A stretch of 64,000 nucleotides of DNA from Tenacibaculum discolor (lineage in GTDB: Bacteria > Bacteroidota > Bacteroidia > Flavobacteriales > Flavobacteriaceae), in assembly GCF_003664185.1 (NCBI RefSeq), contig NZ_RCCS01000006.1:248001-312000 (forward strand), in the 5' to 3' direction. Below the pieces are notes generated by a model, which was not told the origin of the DNA, did not search any database, and saw only the letters and a program-made list of their open reading frames with translations. A program made the translations under genes and the position numbers. Below, one piece after another: positions 14,485-20,851 of the stretch; positions within the stretch are counted from its first letter, which is position 1, and each line of letters opens with the position of its first letter.

Positions 14485-14554
14485 CTCTATTGCTTTAACC
14501 TGGCTTAGCTACATAACTTTCGTTATGGCAGGATTCGAACCTGCGTACATAGAG
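14485..14554 (-). ncRNA. Permuted tRNA-like module 1 with open anticodon loop
   Basis: Minus strand: CTCTAT (14554-14549), GTAC, T-arm GCAGG-TTCGAAT-CCTGC (14544-14528), acceptor CATAAC (14527-14522), GAAA, GTTATG (14517-14512), TA, D-arm GCTAAGCCAGGTTAAAGC (14509-14492), A, ATAGAG (14490-14485). The outer strands CTCTAT and ATAGAG pair and form the anticodon stem, so here the module's ends fall inside the anticodon loop. The amino-acid identity is lost because the anticodon itself is not present. A hairpin GATTATTT/AAATAATC (14579-14558) lies directly upstream. Confidence 0.75.
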
Positions 14555-14784
14555 TGAGATTATTTTTTGGTAAATAATCAAAACCTTCAAGACTAGTTGC
14601 ATATACAGTTCTAATACATTTACTGTAAGAATGTATACAATGGTGCTATACAGAAACACGCAACAAGACTTGCTTGATATTTTTATCTATAATATGTAAA
14701 TGAACTTTTATAGCTACCTCACTATACCCTTTGTTATAATGAGGTTCTCTTAGCATTTTATCTCTCTTCAAATATCTTTTTCAT

Positions 14785-14837
14785 AATTACACTGCAAATA
14801 TTACACAGTATTGCGCAATGTTTTTGCGTACTAAAAA
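14785..14837 (-). promoter_or_regulatory. 53-bp shared regulatory element, copy A (before the tRNA-like RNA)
   Basis: Matches 19221-19273 at 49 of 53 positions in the same orientation. On the minus strand it runs from TTTTTAGTACGCAAAAA, through the palindrome ATTGCGCAAT, to AATATTTGCAGTGT, whose AATATTTG resembles the flavobacterial -7 box TAnnTTTG. The palindrome stands where a -33 element would be, which suits an activator. It begins directly after the stop codon of the TPR gene, so the array has its own promoter. The likely binder is the WYL protein encoded at 19306. Confidence 0.7.
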
Positions 14838-15353
14838 TTATTCTTGCTTTTTCTTACTTTTTTTCTTCTTTTTCTTAGGAAGCTTATCCTTTACACGTTC
14901 TATATGTTCTCTTACAGTTCGCATATAATCACTATTATACGTGTGCTTTTTAGCAAGGTTTAAAGTTTGTAATGATTTTTTATACGCTTCTTTCTGTTCA
15001 TATAATTGGGCTTTTCCTATATATAAAATTGCTTTGTCGGAACCTTTTACGGTTAATGCAAAATCGATGAATCGTTCAGCTTCTTCATAGTCTTCATTCC
15101 ATAATAACACATTAATGTAATTCGGATATACGTTAAAAGCATACATGTTTTCTGCTAAAGCTTCTGTATAATACAGTTTTGCTTTTTCAAAATCACCTAA
15201 GTGTTCTGCGTAAATGCGTCCCATTAAGCACAACGCTACTACATTTTTTTCTTCATACGCCAAAGCATATGTTAATGCCTCCATTGTTTCTTCTAATTCA
15301 TAAGGAAAAGCATCTAATGCTTTAAATATGTAATTGTTTGCTAATGTTTTCAT
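14838..15353 (-). CDS. TPR protein with lysine-rich tail, in the prfH operon
   Basis: One hundred and seventy-one residues of tetratricopeptide repeats (about 20-150: NVVALCLMGRIYAEHLGDFE, YPNYINVLLWNEDYEEAERF, AILYIGKAQLYEQKEAYKKS), then a very basic tail KLPKKKKKKSKKKQE. The repeats give protein contacts; the tail should bind RNA or the ribosome. It starts four bases after the prfH stop and is surely cotranscribed, so it probably assists PrfH or RtcB on damaged ribosomes or tRNA. No catalytic motif. Confidence 0.8.
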   Translation of the reverse strand: MKTLANNYIFKALDAFPYELEETMEALTYALAYEEKNVVALCLMGRIYAEHLGDFEKAKLYYTEALAENMYAFNVYPNYINVLLWNEDYEEAERFIDFALTVKGSDKAILYIGKAQLYEQKEAYKKSLQTLNLAKKHTYNSDYMRTVREHIERVKDKLPKKKKKKSKKKQE

Positions 15354-15357
15354 CTTA

Positions 15358-16047
15358 TTATAATTGTTTACGCAAATCGCTTTTTAATTGATTACGTGTT
15401 GTTTTAAATCTTTTTTTGTTGTTTTTAACTTTAAAATCAGTTCCTACAAATACTTTTACTGGATTTCCTCTTTCTAAGTCTAAATGGTTTTCCCATTCTT
15501 GTTTTATGGTGTTTTGTAATTGATTTATATTATGATTTGCTATCAAGGTTTTTAAACGTTGTACAGCTATTTTTTTATTTTGATGCTGTGAACGACTTTC
15601 TGAAACCAATATTTGAATTCCTGTTGTGCTATGTTTTGCTCGTACAGCAGAACTTACTTTATTTACATGTTGTCCACCAGGTCCAGAACTTCTAATTGCC
15701 TGAAACTCGATGTCTTTTTCTTGTATGGTTAACTCATTGTTATATTCCAATTCAAAACAACCAATAAACCAGTTTTTACGTTTATGGTATTTTCTAAAGG
15801 TTGATTTTCCTATCCATTGAATAGTGCCCATCCAATCTTTTAAAAATAAAGACAGGTTATTTCCTTTTAATTGAACACTTACTGATTGTATGGTTCCATT
15901 CTCTATTCCTTTTTCTTTATGAAGAATGTCATATATTATCTTATGTTCTACTACAGCTTTTATAAATGCTTTTAGCACTTTTGCTACTACCCAGCAGCAT
16001 TCTGAAGGTCCACGACCCGCTGTAAATTGTATTATTTTTATGTCCAT
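15358..16047 (-). CDS. prfH: Peptide chain release factor H (rescue of damaged ribosomes)
   Basis: A 229-residue class-I release factor homologue that lacks the stop-codon recognition domain. The catalytic GGQ is at 124-126 within RSSGPGGQHVNKVSSAVRA. The N-terminal domain (SECCWVVAKVLKAFIKAV, WMGTIQWIGKS, RKNWFIGCFEL) is diagnostic of PrfH rather than ArfB or RF2. PrfH with RtcB has been shown in E. coli to release peptides from ribosomes whose 16S rRNA was cut by colicin E3, allowing RtcB to reseal the rRNA. Here it lies downstream of rtcB, separated by a palindromic repeat. Confidence 0.95.
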   Translation of the reverse strand: MDIKIIQFTAGRGPSECCWVVAKVLKAFIKAVVEHKIIYDILHKEKGIENGTIQSVSVQLKGNNLSLFLKDWMGTIQWIGKSTFRKYHKRKNWFIGCFELEYNNELTIQEKDIEFQAIRSSGPGGQHVNKVSSAVRAKHSTTGIQILVSESRSQHQNKKIAVQRLKTLIANHNINQLQNTIKQEWENHLDLERGNPVKVFVGTDFKVKNNKKRFKTTRNQLKSDLRKQL

Positions 16048-16065
16048 TTTAATTTTCTATTCATA

Positions 16066-16147
16066 TCATTACGAGTAAAACGAAGTAATCTGTTAATCAA
16101 TAGGCAGATTACTTCATTATTTCATTCTGTTTCCTTCATCGTAATGA
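16066..16147. repeat. REP-like palindromic repeat between prfH and rtcB
   Basis: Outer arms TCATTACGA (16066-16074) and TCGTAATGA (16139-16147) enclose an inner pair GAAGTAATCTG (16082-16092) and CAGATTACTTC (16105-16115). Sequences of the form 'cattacgag...agtaatctg...cagattactt...cgtaatga' are common extragenic palindromes in flavobacterial genomes. It may weaken or process the rtcB-prfH transcript. Confidence 0.7.
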
Positions 16148-16158
16148 CAATTGTTATT

Positions 16159-17550
16159 TTACTTATCCATTCGTACAATTTTCGGGGCAAAGGTTCCTAA
16201 TACTTCAACTAATTCTTCCTGATTTGCCATTACTTTTTTGATATTTTTATAGGCCATTGGAGCTTCATCTACTCCACCTCCAATGAGCGTAACTTCATTC
16301 ATTTTTAACTGATGCTTAATATCACTTTTGGTAAATTTCTCTTTACACTTTCTTCTTGAATGCTTTCTTCCTGCTCCGTGTGATGCCGATTGTAAACTCT
16401 CTTGGTTTCCTAAACCTCTAACAATGTATCCTGGTGCAGTCATAGATCCCGGAATTATACCTAATATTCCTTTATTAGCGGGTGTTGCTCCTTTTCTATG
16501 TACAATACGCTCAATTCCATTTACTTGTTCTTTCCACGCAAAATTGTGATGATTTTCAACCATAGTTAATGGTTTTACACCTAATAATTTTGCTATTCGT
16601 TTATGAATATTATCATGACATGCTTTTGCATAATCACCTGCTAAATTCATTGCTAACCAATATTCTTGTCCGTCGTGCGTATTTAAATCTAACCATGCTA
16701 AATGTTGTACGTTTTTAGGTAACGGACATTGTTTACTTGCTAAATAGGTATAGTGTTTTGCAATGTTTGCTCCCAATCCACGTGATCCACTATGCGTTAA
16801 TAAGCCCACATATTCCCCTACAGGTACATTAAATTCATTATTTTCATCTGATATGGTTACCTTTCCGAACTCTACAAAGTGATTTCCACCTCCTGAGGTT
16901 CCTAATTGATTATATGCTTTTACTTTTAACCGTTTTAGTAAAGGGATATCTTGAAATTCACTACGTTCAAAAATTTCATGATCTTGCTTTTTATCATGTG
17001 TTTCATACATTCCAAACTTGGTATGTTCTTTCAATATATTTTCTAATTGATGTTGCTTACCTTTTAAATAAGAAGCTTTCATCGGAAAAATACTCAATGC
17101 CATTCTACAGCCAATATCTACTCCTACACCATACGGAATTACTGAATTTTCTGTAGCAAGTACGCCACCTATAGGTAATCCGTACCCTGAATGTGCATCT
17201 GGCATTAAAGCTCCTTGTACTGCTATAGGTAATTTTAAAGCATCGTATAACTGAAACTTCGCTTGTTCATCAATTTCATTTTCTCCATAAATTGAAAACG
17301 AAGCTCTTGTATTTCTTAACTGATGCATTTTAATTTCAACAGGCTTGGTTAAACCTTCAGCAACTTTACCCCAAATAGCATTTCCTTTATATTTTTCTGG
17401 ATAAAGCAGTACTTGTTTCGCTTCTTCTAAAATGCGTTCTTTTTTTTCTTTTTTTCTATATCGGTTAATTTGCCCTAAGGCAATATTTATACTATTGTTT
17501 TTTGGAAAGCCTAATTTGATTAGATCTTTTCCTTTTAGTTTATTTCCCAT
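16159..17550 (-). CDS. rtcB: RNA-splicing/repair ligase RtcB
   Basis: A 463-residue GTP- and Mn-dependent ligase joining RNA 3'-phosphate or 2',3'-cyclic phosphate ends to 5'-OH ends. Metal and nucleotide residues are in place: D145 and C148 in GVGVDIGCRM, H224 in GTSGGGNHFVEFG, H253 in THSGSRGLG, H334/H335 in VENHHNF, and the guanylylated H391 in SASHGAGRKHSR. Length is normal. Its substrates are the ends left by anticodon nucleases and rRNA-cutting toxins. Together with prfH, the TPR gene, the Pnkp-like phosphatase and the tRNA-like RNA it forms an RNA repair island. Confidence 0.96.
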   Translation of the reverse strand: MGNKLKGKDLIKLGFPKNNSINIALGQINRYRKKEKKERILEEAKQVLLYPEKYKGNAIWGKVAEGLTKPVEIKMHQLRNTRASFSIYGENEIDEQAKFQLYDALKLPIAVQGALMPDAHSGYGLPIGGVLATENSVIPYGVGVDIGCRMALSIFPMKASYLKGKQHQLENILKEHTKFGMYETHDKKQDHEIFERSEFQDIPLLKRLKVKAYNQLGTSGGGNHFVEFGKVTISDENNEFNVPVGEYVGLLTHSGSRGLGANIAKHYTYLASKQCPLPKNVQHLAWLDLNTHDGQEYWLAMNLAGDYAKACHDNIHKRIAKLLGVKPLTMVENHHNFAWKEQVNGIERIVHRKGATPANKGILGIIPGSMTAPGYIVRGLGNQESLQSASHGAGRKHSRRKCKEKFTKSDIKHQLKMNEVTLIGGGVDEAPMAYKNIKKVMANQEELVEVLGTFAPKIVRMDK

Positions 17551-17657
17551 GTTGAGACATTATAAGGTTGGGCACCAATTTTCTAATTAGTGCTTTGTAT
17601 CAATATTTTTCTCTTTGCTTCGGAAATTGAAACTATACGGAAATGTGTAGCATAAAA

Positions 17658-17690
17658 AAATCCGAAACGTTATTGAGGCTTCGGATTTTT
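17658..17690 (-). terminator. Terminator of a short minus-strand transcript
   Basis: AATCCGAA (17659-17666) pairs with TTCGGATT (17680-17687), with seven T after it on the minus strand. It lies between rtcB and the upstream gap, so it ends an RNA starting near 17890. Confidence 0.75.
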
Positions 17691-17712
17691 CATCTATAAA
17701 TTCTTGTTATCT

Positions 17713-17796
17713 CTATGTATGAAGAAAATCGCGAAGCATGTGTACAAAAGAACCTGGTTCTTTTACTGTACTTATGTTTAATTGATATTTGAACAT
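17713..17796 (-). CDS. Candidate small peptide gene, 27 codons
   Basis: A frame MFKYQLNISTVKEPGSF... ending RDFLHT lies between a promoter-like sequence (TTG near 17916 and CATCTTTG near 17885, read on the minus strand) and a strong terminator at 17658-17690. The codons look like normal host use. Nothing similar is recognised. The RNA of about 230 nt could instead be a small regulatory RNA. Its place just upstream of rtcB makes a link to the island possible but unproven. Confidence 0.35.
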   Translation of the reverse strand: MFKYQLNISTVKEPGSFVHMLRDFLHT

Positions 17797-18063
17797 GTTT
17801 ACTTCGTTTTTAAAAATTATTATTTTGTTGTTTAGTATGTTTATACTTGAACTACGCTCTGTATAAAAATTACTGGTGCAAAGATGTGAGCCTTTTTTAA
17901 ATTACACAAGTTTAAAACGATTTTATTTTACTGAAAATCAAGTTCTTATATTAGTTTAGACATATAAGTGTCCTGTCCGAATTTCTTCAGATTAGTAATC
18001 TCTTGGTTGTAAGCTATGTAGCATTTTACATGTTGATTTCAAAGACTTGAAATTTTTTATAAA

Positions 18064-18097
18064 AAAAGCGTCCAAATTATAAAATTTGGACGCTTTT
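18064..18097. terminator. Strong bidirectional terminator
   Basis: A perfect 15-bp stem AAAAGCGTCCAAATT/AATTTGGACGCTTTT with a 4-nt loop, downstream of the S24-like gene on the minus strand. Confidence 0.85.
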
Positions 18098-18257
18098 AGT
18101 GATTTTATACTACAATAACCTTATTGATAACTCCATAAAAATCGCTTTTGAGCGTCCGATATGTGTATGAATTGCATTAGCATAGGTTAAAATTTCGTTT
18201 AATTAATTTATAAAATATGTGAGAACCTTCATTCTCTTTTTTTCTTTCTTAAAATGC

Positions 18258-18554
18258 CTATGGCATTGGTAATATCTCTACTACTATTCCATATACATTC
18301 TTAGTCCATCCGTTTATTCTTCCATGATTATTTCCTATTAGCAAACCTCTTTTATTGTTTTTTCCTTTTACAAGGTGCGTAAAACAGTTTCCACGAACTT
18401 TGCAATAAACAATATCGCCAACCTTACAATCTTCCCAGTTTATTGGTTTTAGTTTTACAGGTTGTTTAGATTTTAAAATAGGCAACATAGAATTACCTGG
18501 CTCTTTTGAAATAATGGTTTCTCCATTATTTAATTTTTGAATTTTCCAATTCAT
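18258..18554 (-). CDS. S24/S26-like mini-protein (LexA/signal-peptidase fold)
   Basis: Ninety-eight residues forming only the catalytic beta-fold of S24/S26 peptidases. GNSMLPIL (Ser22) matches the nucleophile motif; CKVGDIVYCKV matches the 'GDiv' strand; the base lysine may be K63 in HLVKGKNN; IGNNHGRINGWTKNVYGIVVEI is the usual C-terminal strand set. There is no DNA-binding domain and no membrane anchor, so it is neither a LexA repressor nor a secretory signal peptidase. It sits inside the RNA repair island, between the phosphatase and rtcB. Role unknown; perhaps a self-cleaving sensor. Confidence 0.7.
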   Translation of the reverse strand: MNWKIQKLNNGETIISKEPGNSMLPILKSKQPVKLKPINWEDCKVGDIVYCKVRGNCFTHLVKGKNNKRGLLIGNNHGRINGWTKNVYGIVVEILPMP

Positions 18555-18699
18555 TAGTATTATATTTTATAAATTATGTAAAACACTATTGCCTTACATA
18601 TCTCATAAAATTTCTAAGCCATTTCAATGAACTGCTGCAAATATGATATTTTTAGTTGATTTTATCTATTAGATTGATTTTAAATTATAATATATCTTT

Positions 18700-19155
18700 T
18701 TAAAAATCACCATAAAATACTTGTAGGCAAGGTAGTTTTAATTCTTTTCTCCATAAATTAACCACCTGATTTCTATCATCTAAAACAAAATCAATAAAGT
18801 ACTTATGCTCTATTTTTCTTTTAAATACCTCTTCTTTAATAATCGCATCTTTCCTATTGTCTCTTGATTTACGCATCCATAGTGCATCATAAACTATTTC
18901 ATGCTTTTTTAACCAAGACTCTGTTTCTGGTTGATATTTAGCTTCTCTACCTGATAAAAGAAGTATTTTATATCCTAATTGTTGGTAATTCTTTACTAAA
19001 CTAACAATAGGTACATTAGGTAAATCTTGTTCACACCTACTTCCATCAAAAGGACTTCTGTTATTTATCAAAGATAAAGTTCCGTCTAAATCACAAATAA
19101 TAGCTTTTGGTAAAGCTTCATCTTGATTTCTATATTCATTTTTTAGTTTTTTCAT
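18700..19155 (-). CDS. T4-Pnkp-type polynucleotide 3'-phosphatase (HAD), stand-alone
   Basis: A 151-residue HAD phosphatase with the DxDGT motif at 22-26 (IICDLDGTLSLINNRSPFD), SGR at 68-70, a basic-acidic motif SRDNRKD at 97-103, and DDR at 126-128 with VVNLWR after it. The tail LQVFYGDF closely parallels the C-terminus of T4 polynucleotide kinase-phosphatase (...WQVASGDF). The kinase half is absent. Such domains remove 3'-phosphate or 2',3'-cyclic phosphate from RNA ends. It is transcribed from the 53-bp element shared with the tRNA-like RNA. RtcB needs the 3'-phosphate, so this enzyme may feed another ligase or keep RtcB in check. Confidence 0.85.
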   Translation of the reverse strand: MKKLKNEYRNQDEALPKAIICDLDGTLSLINNRSPFDGSRCEQDLPNVPIVSLVKNYQQLGYKILLLSGREAKYQPETESWLKKHEIVYDALWMRKSRDNRKDAIIKEEVFKRKIEHKYFIDFVLDDRNQVVNLWRKELKLPCLQVFYGDF

Positions 19156-19220
19156 TTTTCTGCGGTTTATATATTTTTATGTTCATAGCAACTCTCCCAC
19201 TTAAACGACCTCTTTTTCTT

Positions 19221-19273
19221 AATCACACTGCAAATATTTCACTGTATTGCGCAATATTTTTGCGTACTAAAAA
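19221..19273 (-). promoter_or_regulatory. 53-bp shared regulatory element, copy B (phosphatase / WYL intergenic)
   Basis: Matches 14785-14837 at 49 of 53 positions. Here the palindrome is the perfect 12-mer TATTGCGCAATA, and the AATATTTGCAGTGT promoter-like end points toward the phosphatase gene (start 19155, predicted leader about 70 nt). The other end lies 32 bp before the divergent WYL gene, so WYL autoregulation is also possible. Similarity weakly continues past the element (GAAAAAGA and GAGAG in both). Confidence 0.7.
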
Positions 19274-19305
19274 AGAATTTATCATTTTTACTAAAAAATT
19301 ATAAA

Positions 19306-20313
19306 ATGGCTTCTAATAAAAACGCCCTAATTCGATATAAAACAATTGATCAATGTCTTCGAAACACAATGCGTACTTGGACTTTGAATGATTTAATTGA
19401 TGCTTGTTCTGATGCTTTGTACGAATACGAAGGAAAAGATATTTATGTGAGTAAAAGAACCGTTCAGTTAGATATTCAATTGATGCGTAGTAATAAGTTA
19501 GGGTATAATGCTCCGATTGAAGTCTATCAACGTAAATATTACCGTTATGCTGAAGAAGGGTATTCTATTATGAATATTCCTGTGACTGAAAACGATGTGA
19601 AAGTGATGAATGATGCTATTCAAGTATTACGTCAGTTTAAAGACTTTTCTTTATTCAAAGAAATGGATGGAGTGCTACAACGTTTAGAAGATTCAGTATA
19701 CTCTTCTCAAAAAAACAATAGGGCTATTATTCATTTAGATAAAAACGAACAGCTAAAAGGCTTGTCTTTTATAGATCCTTTATACAATGCTATACAGGAA
19801 AAAAAAGTATTAAAGATAAATTATCAGTCTTTTAAAGCAGAAAAAGCTAGTACAATAACCTTGCATCCACAATTATTAAAGGAATTTAATAATAGGTGGT
19901 TTTTATTGGCACTCGTAAAAGGTAAAGAAACAACTTTAGCTTTAGATCGTATAAATTCTGTAGAGGAAGTTGAAAACACAACATATATAGATAAAGCTAT
20001 TAATGGTGATGTTTATTATAAAGATGTTGTTGGTGTAACAGTTTCAAACACTAAACCACAACGTATTGCTTTTTGGGTAGATAAATCAAATACTCCTTAT
20101 GTTATTACAAAACCTTTTCATAAATCTCAAAGGTTAATAAAAAACACAGATGACGGGGCTATTTTTAATATTTTAGTAATTCCTAATTATGAATTGGAAC
20201 GTTTAATTTTGGGTTTTGGTAATAGCATAGAAGTGTTAAAACCTGAAAAACTTAGAAAAAGAATGATTCAGAAACTTGAAGACTCTCTAAACAGATACAC
20301 TATTAAAAAGTAG
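19306..20313 (+). CDS. WYL-domain transcription regulator of the RNA repair island
   Basis: A 335-residue regulator. Residues 1-85 form a winged HTH (TLNDLIDACSDALYEYEGKD, VSKRTVQLDIQLMRSNKLG). The WYL domain (about 155-230) holds KINYQSFKAE, HPQLLKEFNNRWFLLAL and TTLALDRI, the typical ligand pocket. The C-terminal WCX extension ends in LGFGNSIEVLKPEKLRKRM. WYL domains sense nucleic-acid ligands in several known regulators (DriD, PafBC) and control phage-defence loci (BrxR, CapW). It is divergent from the phosphatase and probably reads a damage product such as a broken RNA end. Confidence 0.9.
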   Translation: MASNKNALIRYKTIDQCLRNTMRTWTLNDLIDACSDALYEYEGKDIYVSKRTVQLDIQLMRSNKLGYNAPIEVYQRKYYRYAEEGYSIMNIPVTENDVKVMNDAIQVLRQFKDFSLFKEMDGVLQRLEDSVYSSQKNNRAIIHLDKNEQLKGLSFIDPLYNAIQEKKVLKINYQSFKAEKASTITLHPQLLKEFNNRWFLLALVKGKETTLALDRINSVEEVENTTYIDKAINGDVYYKDVVGVTVSNTKPQRIAFWVDKSNTPYVITKPFHKSQRLIKNTDDGAIFNILVIPNYELERLILGFGNSIEVLKPEKLRKRMIQKLEDSLNRYTIKK

Positions 20314-20340
20314 ATGTAGTTTTTATTCTTTTTGCACAAC

Positions 20341-20365
20341 AAAAAAGCGGACTATTAATCCGCTT
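20341..20365. terminator. Terminator between WYL gene and the GG-leader peptide gene
   Basis: AAGCGGA (20345-20351) pairs with TCCGCTT (20359-20365) after an A run. Confidence 0.7.
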
Positions 20366-20381
20366 ATATTATTTAGTACTT

Positions 20382-20540
20382 TTAATTACCAGAAGGACAA
20401 CCACCTTGTAAATGGCAACACCAATCGGTACTAGGGTCTGCACTAAATTCACATTCTGTAATACCTCCACCTCCGTTAATAGCTTTTTGTTCTGTTTTGT
20501 TTAGGGAAGTACCTAAATTTGTAATCTTTTTTAACATCAT
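20382..20540 (-). CDS. Double-glycine leader peptide, Cys-rich, peptide 1
   Basis: Fifty-two residues. The leader MMLKKITNLGTSLNKTEQ ends with INGGGG, the double-glycine site of C39-peptidase exporters. The core has the pattern EC-x10-CC-x5-C (residues 29-48) and ends PSGN. The pattern EC...CC...C is shared with the peptide at 30442-30624. These are probably secreted ribosomally made peptides (bacteriocin-like or signalling). No exporter or modifying enzyme lies nearby. Two start ATGs (20540, 20537) are equivalent. Confidence 0.75.
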   Translation of the reverse strand: MMLKKITNLGTSLNKTEQKAINGGGGITECEFSADPSTDWCCHLQGGCPSGN

Positions 20541-20851
20541 ATAAAGTTTTAAGTTCTTCAAATTTAAATAACTACAAATAATAAGAAGAGTTAAAAACCA
20601 TAATAGAGTTATGGTAAAACCATAATTTTTTATTTATAGAGTTTATAATACTATCTAGTTAATACATTGATTTACAAAACATAAAAGCTATTATGTTTTT
20701 ATTTACTCTTAAAAATTCGTAAATTTATGAGGATCATGTTATTGCACTTATTAAGTAAGTGTAATTTGAATTATCAAAAGTAATAACTCTACCCTCTTTG
20801 TTTTATTGACTTTTTCTTTAAGCATACCGTAACATTTATAATACTATAGCC
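20541..20851. other. Intergenic region before the slipin gene
   Basis: About 310 bp, AT-rich; promoter of the GG-peptide (minus) and of the slipin (plus) must lie here. TTATTAAGTAAGTGTAATTTG near 20750 and a short palindrome are the only features; no RNA gene is seen. Confidence 0.35.

Larger units (their letters stand above)
14303..14788 (-). ncRNA. Transcript carrying the tRNA-like array and a structured leader (predicted)
   Basis: A -7-like AATATTTG in the shared 53-bp element puts the start near 14788. The leader (14784-14580) contains an 11-bp hairpin ACCTCATTATA/TATAGTGAGGT (one G-T pair), GCAAGTCTTGTTGC and ATACATT/AATGTAT hairpins, and a 36-codon frame (14756-14646, beginning MLREPHYNKGYSEV) that may or may not be translated. 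The three permuted tRNA-like modules follow. The 3' end is unknown; transcription may continue into the SPFH gene. Confidence 0.55.
17551..18257. other. Gene-poor gap between rtcB and the S24-like gene
   Basis: About 700 bp with two terminators, a candidate short transcript (below) and no sizeable gene. Around 17985-18050 the minus strand holds an AGATTA-C-TAATCT palindrome and a TAGCTTACAACC stretch faintly like tRNA arms, but no complete fold could be drawn. Confidence 0.4.

Noticed and set aside
14303..14554. Ordinary linear tRNA genes on the minus strand (Asn, Leu and a third)
   Set aside because: Read in normal order the acceptor strands do not pair (GTTATG would face TATCC; GGATA would face CAAAACT) and module 3 has no T-arm after its anticodon arm. 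Pairing works only in the permuted order.
14785..14837. Sigma-54 promoter, as used by RtcR-controlled rtcBA operons
   Set aside because: The GG-N10-GC pattern is absent and no sigma-54 activator gene is nearby; a TAnnTTTG-like box fits better.
17985..18050. A further tRNA-like module upstream of rtcB
   Set aside because: Only a TAGCTTA stretch and an AGATTA-C-TAATCT palindrome resemble tRNA arms; no T-loop TTCGA and no pairing acceptor strands.
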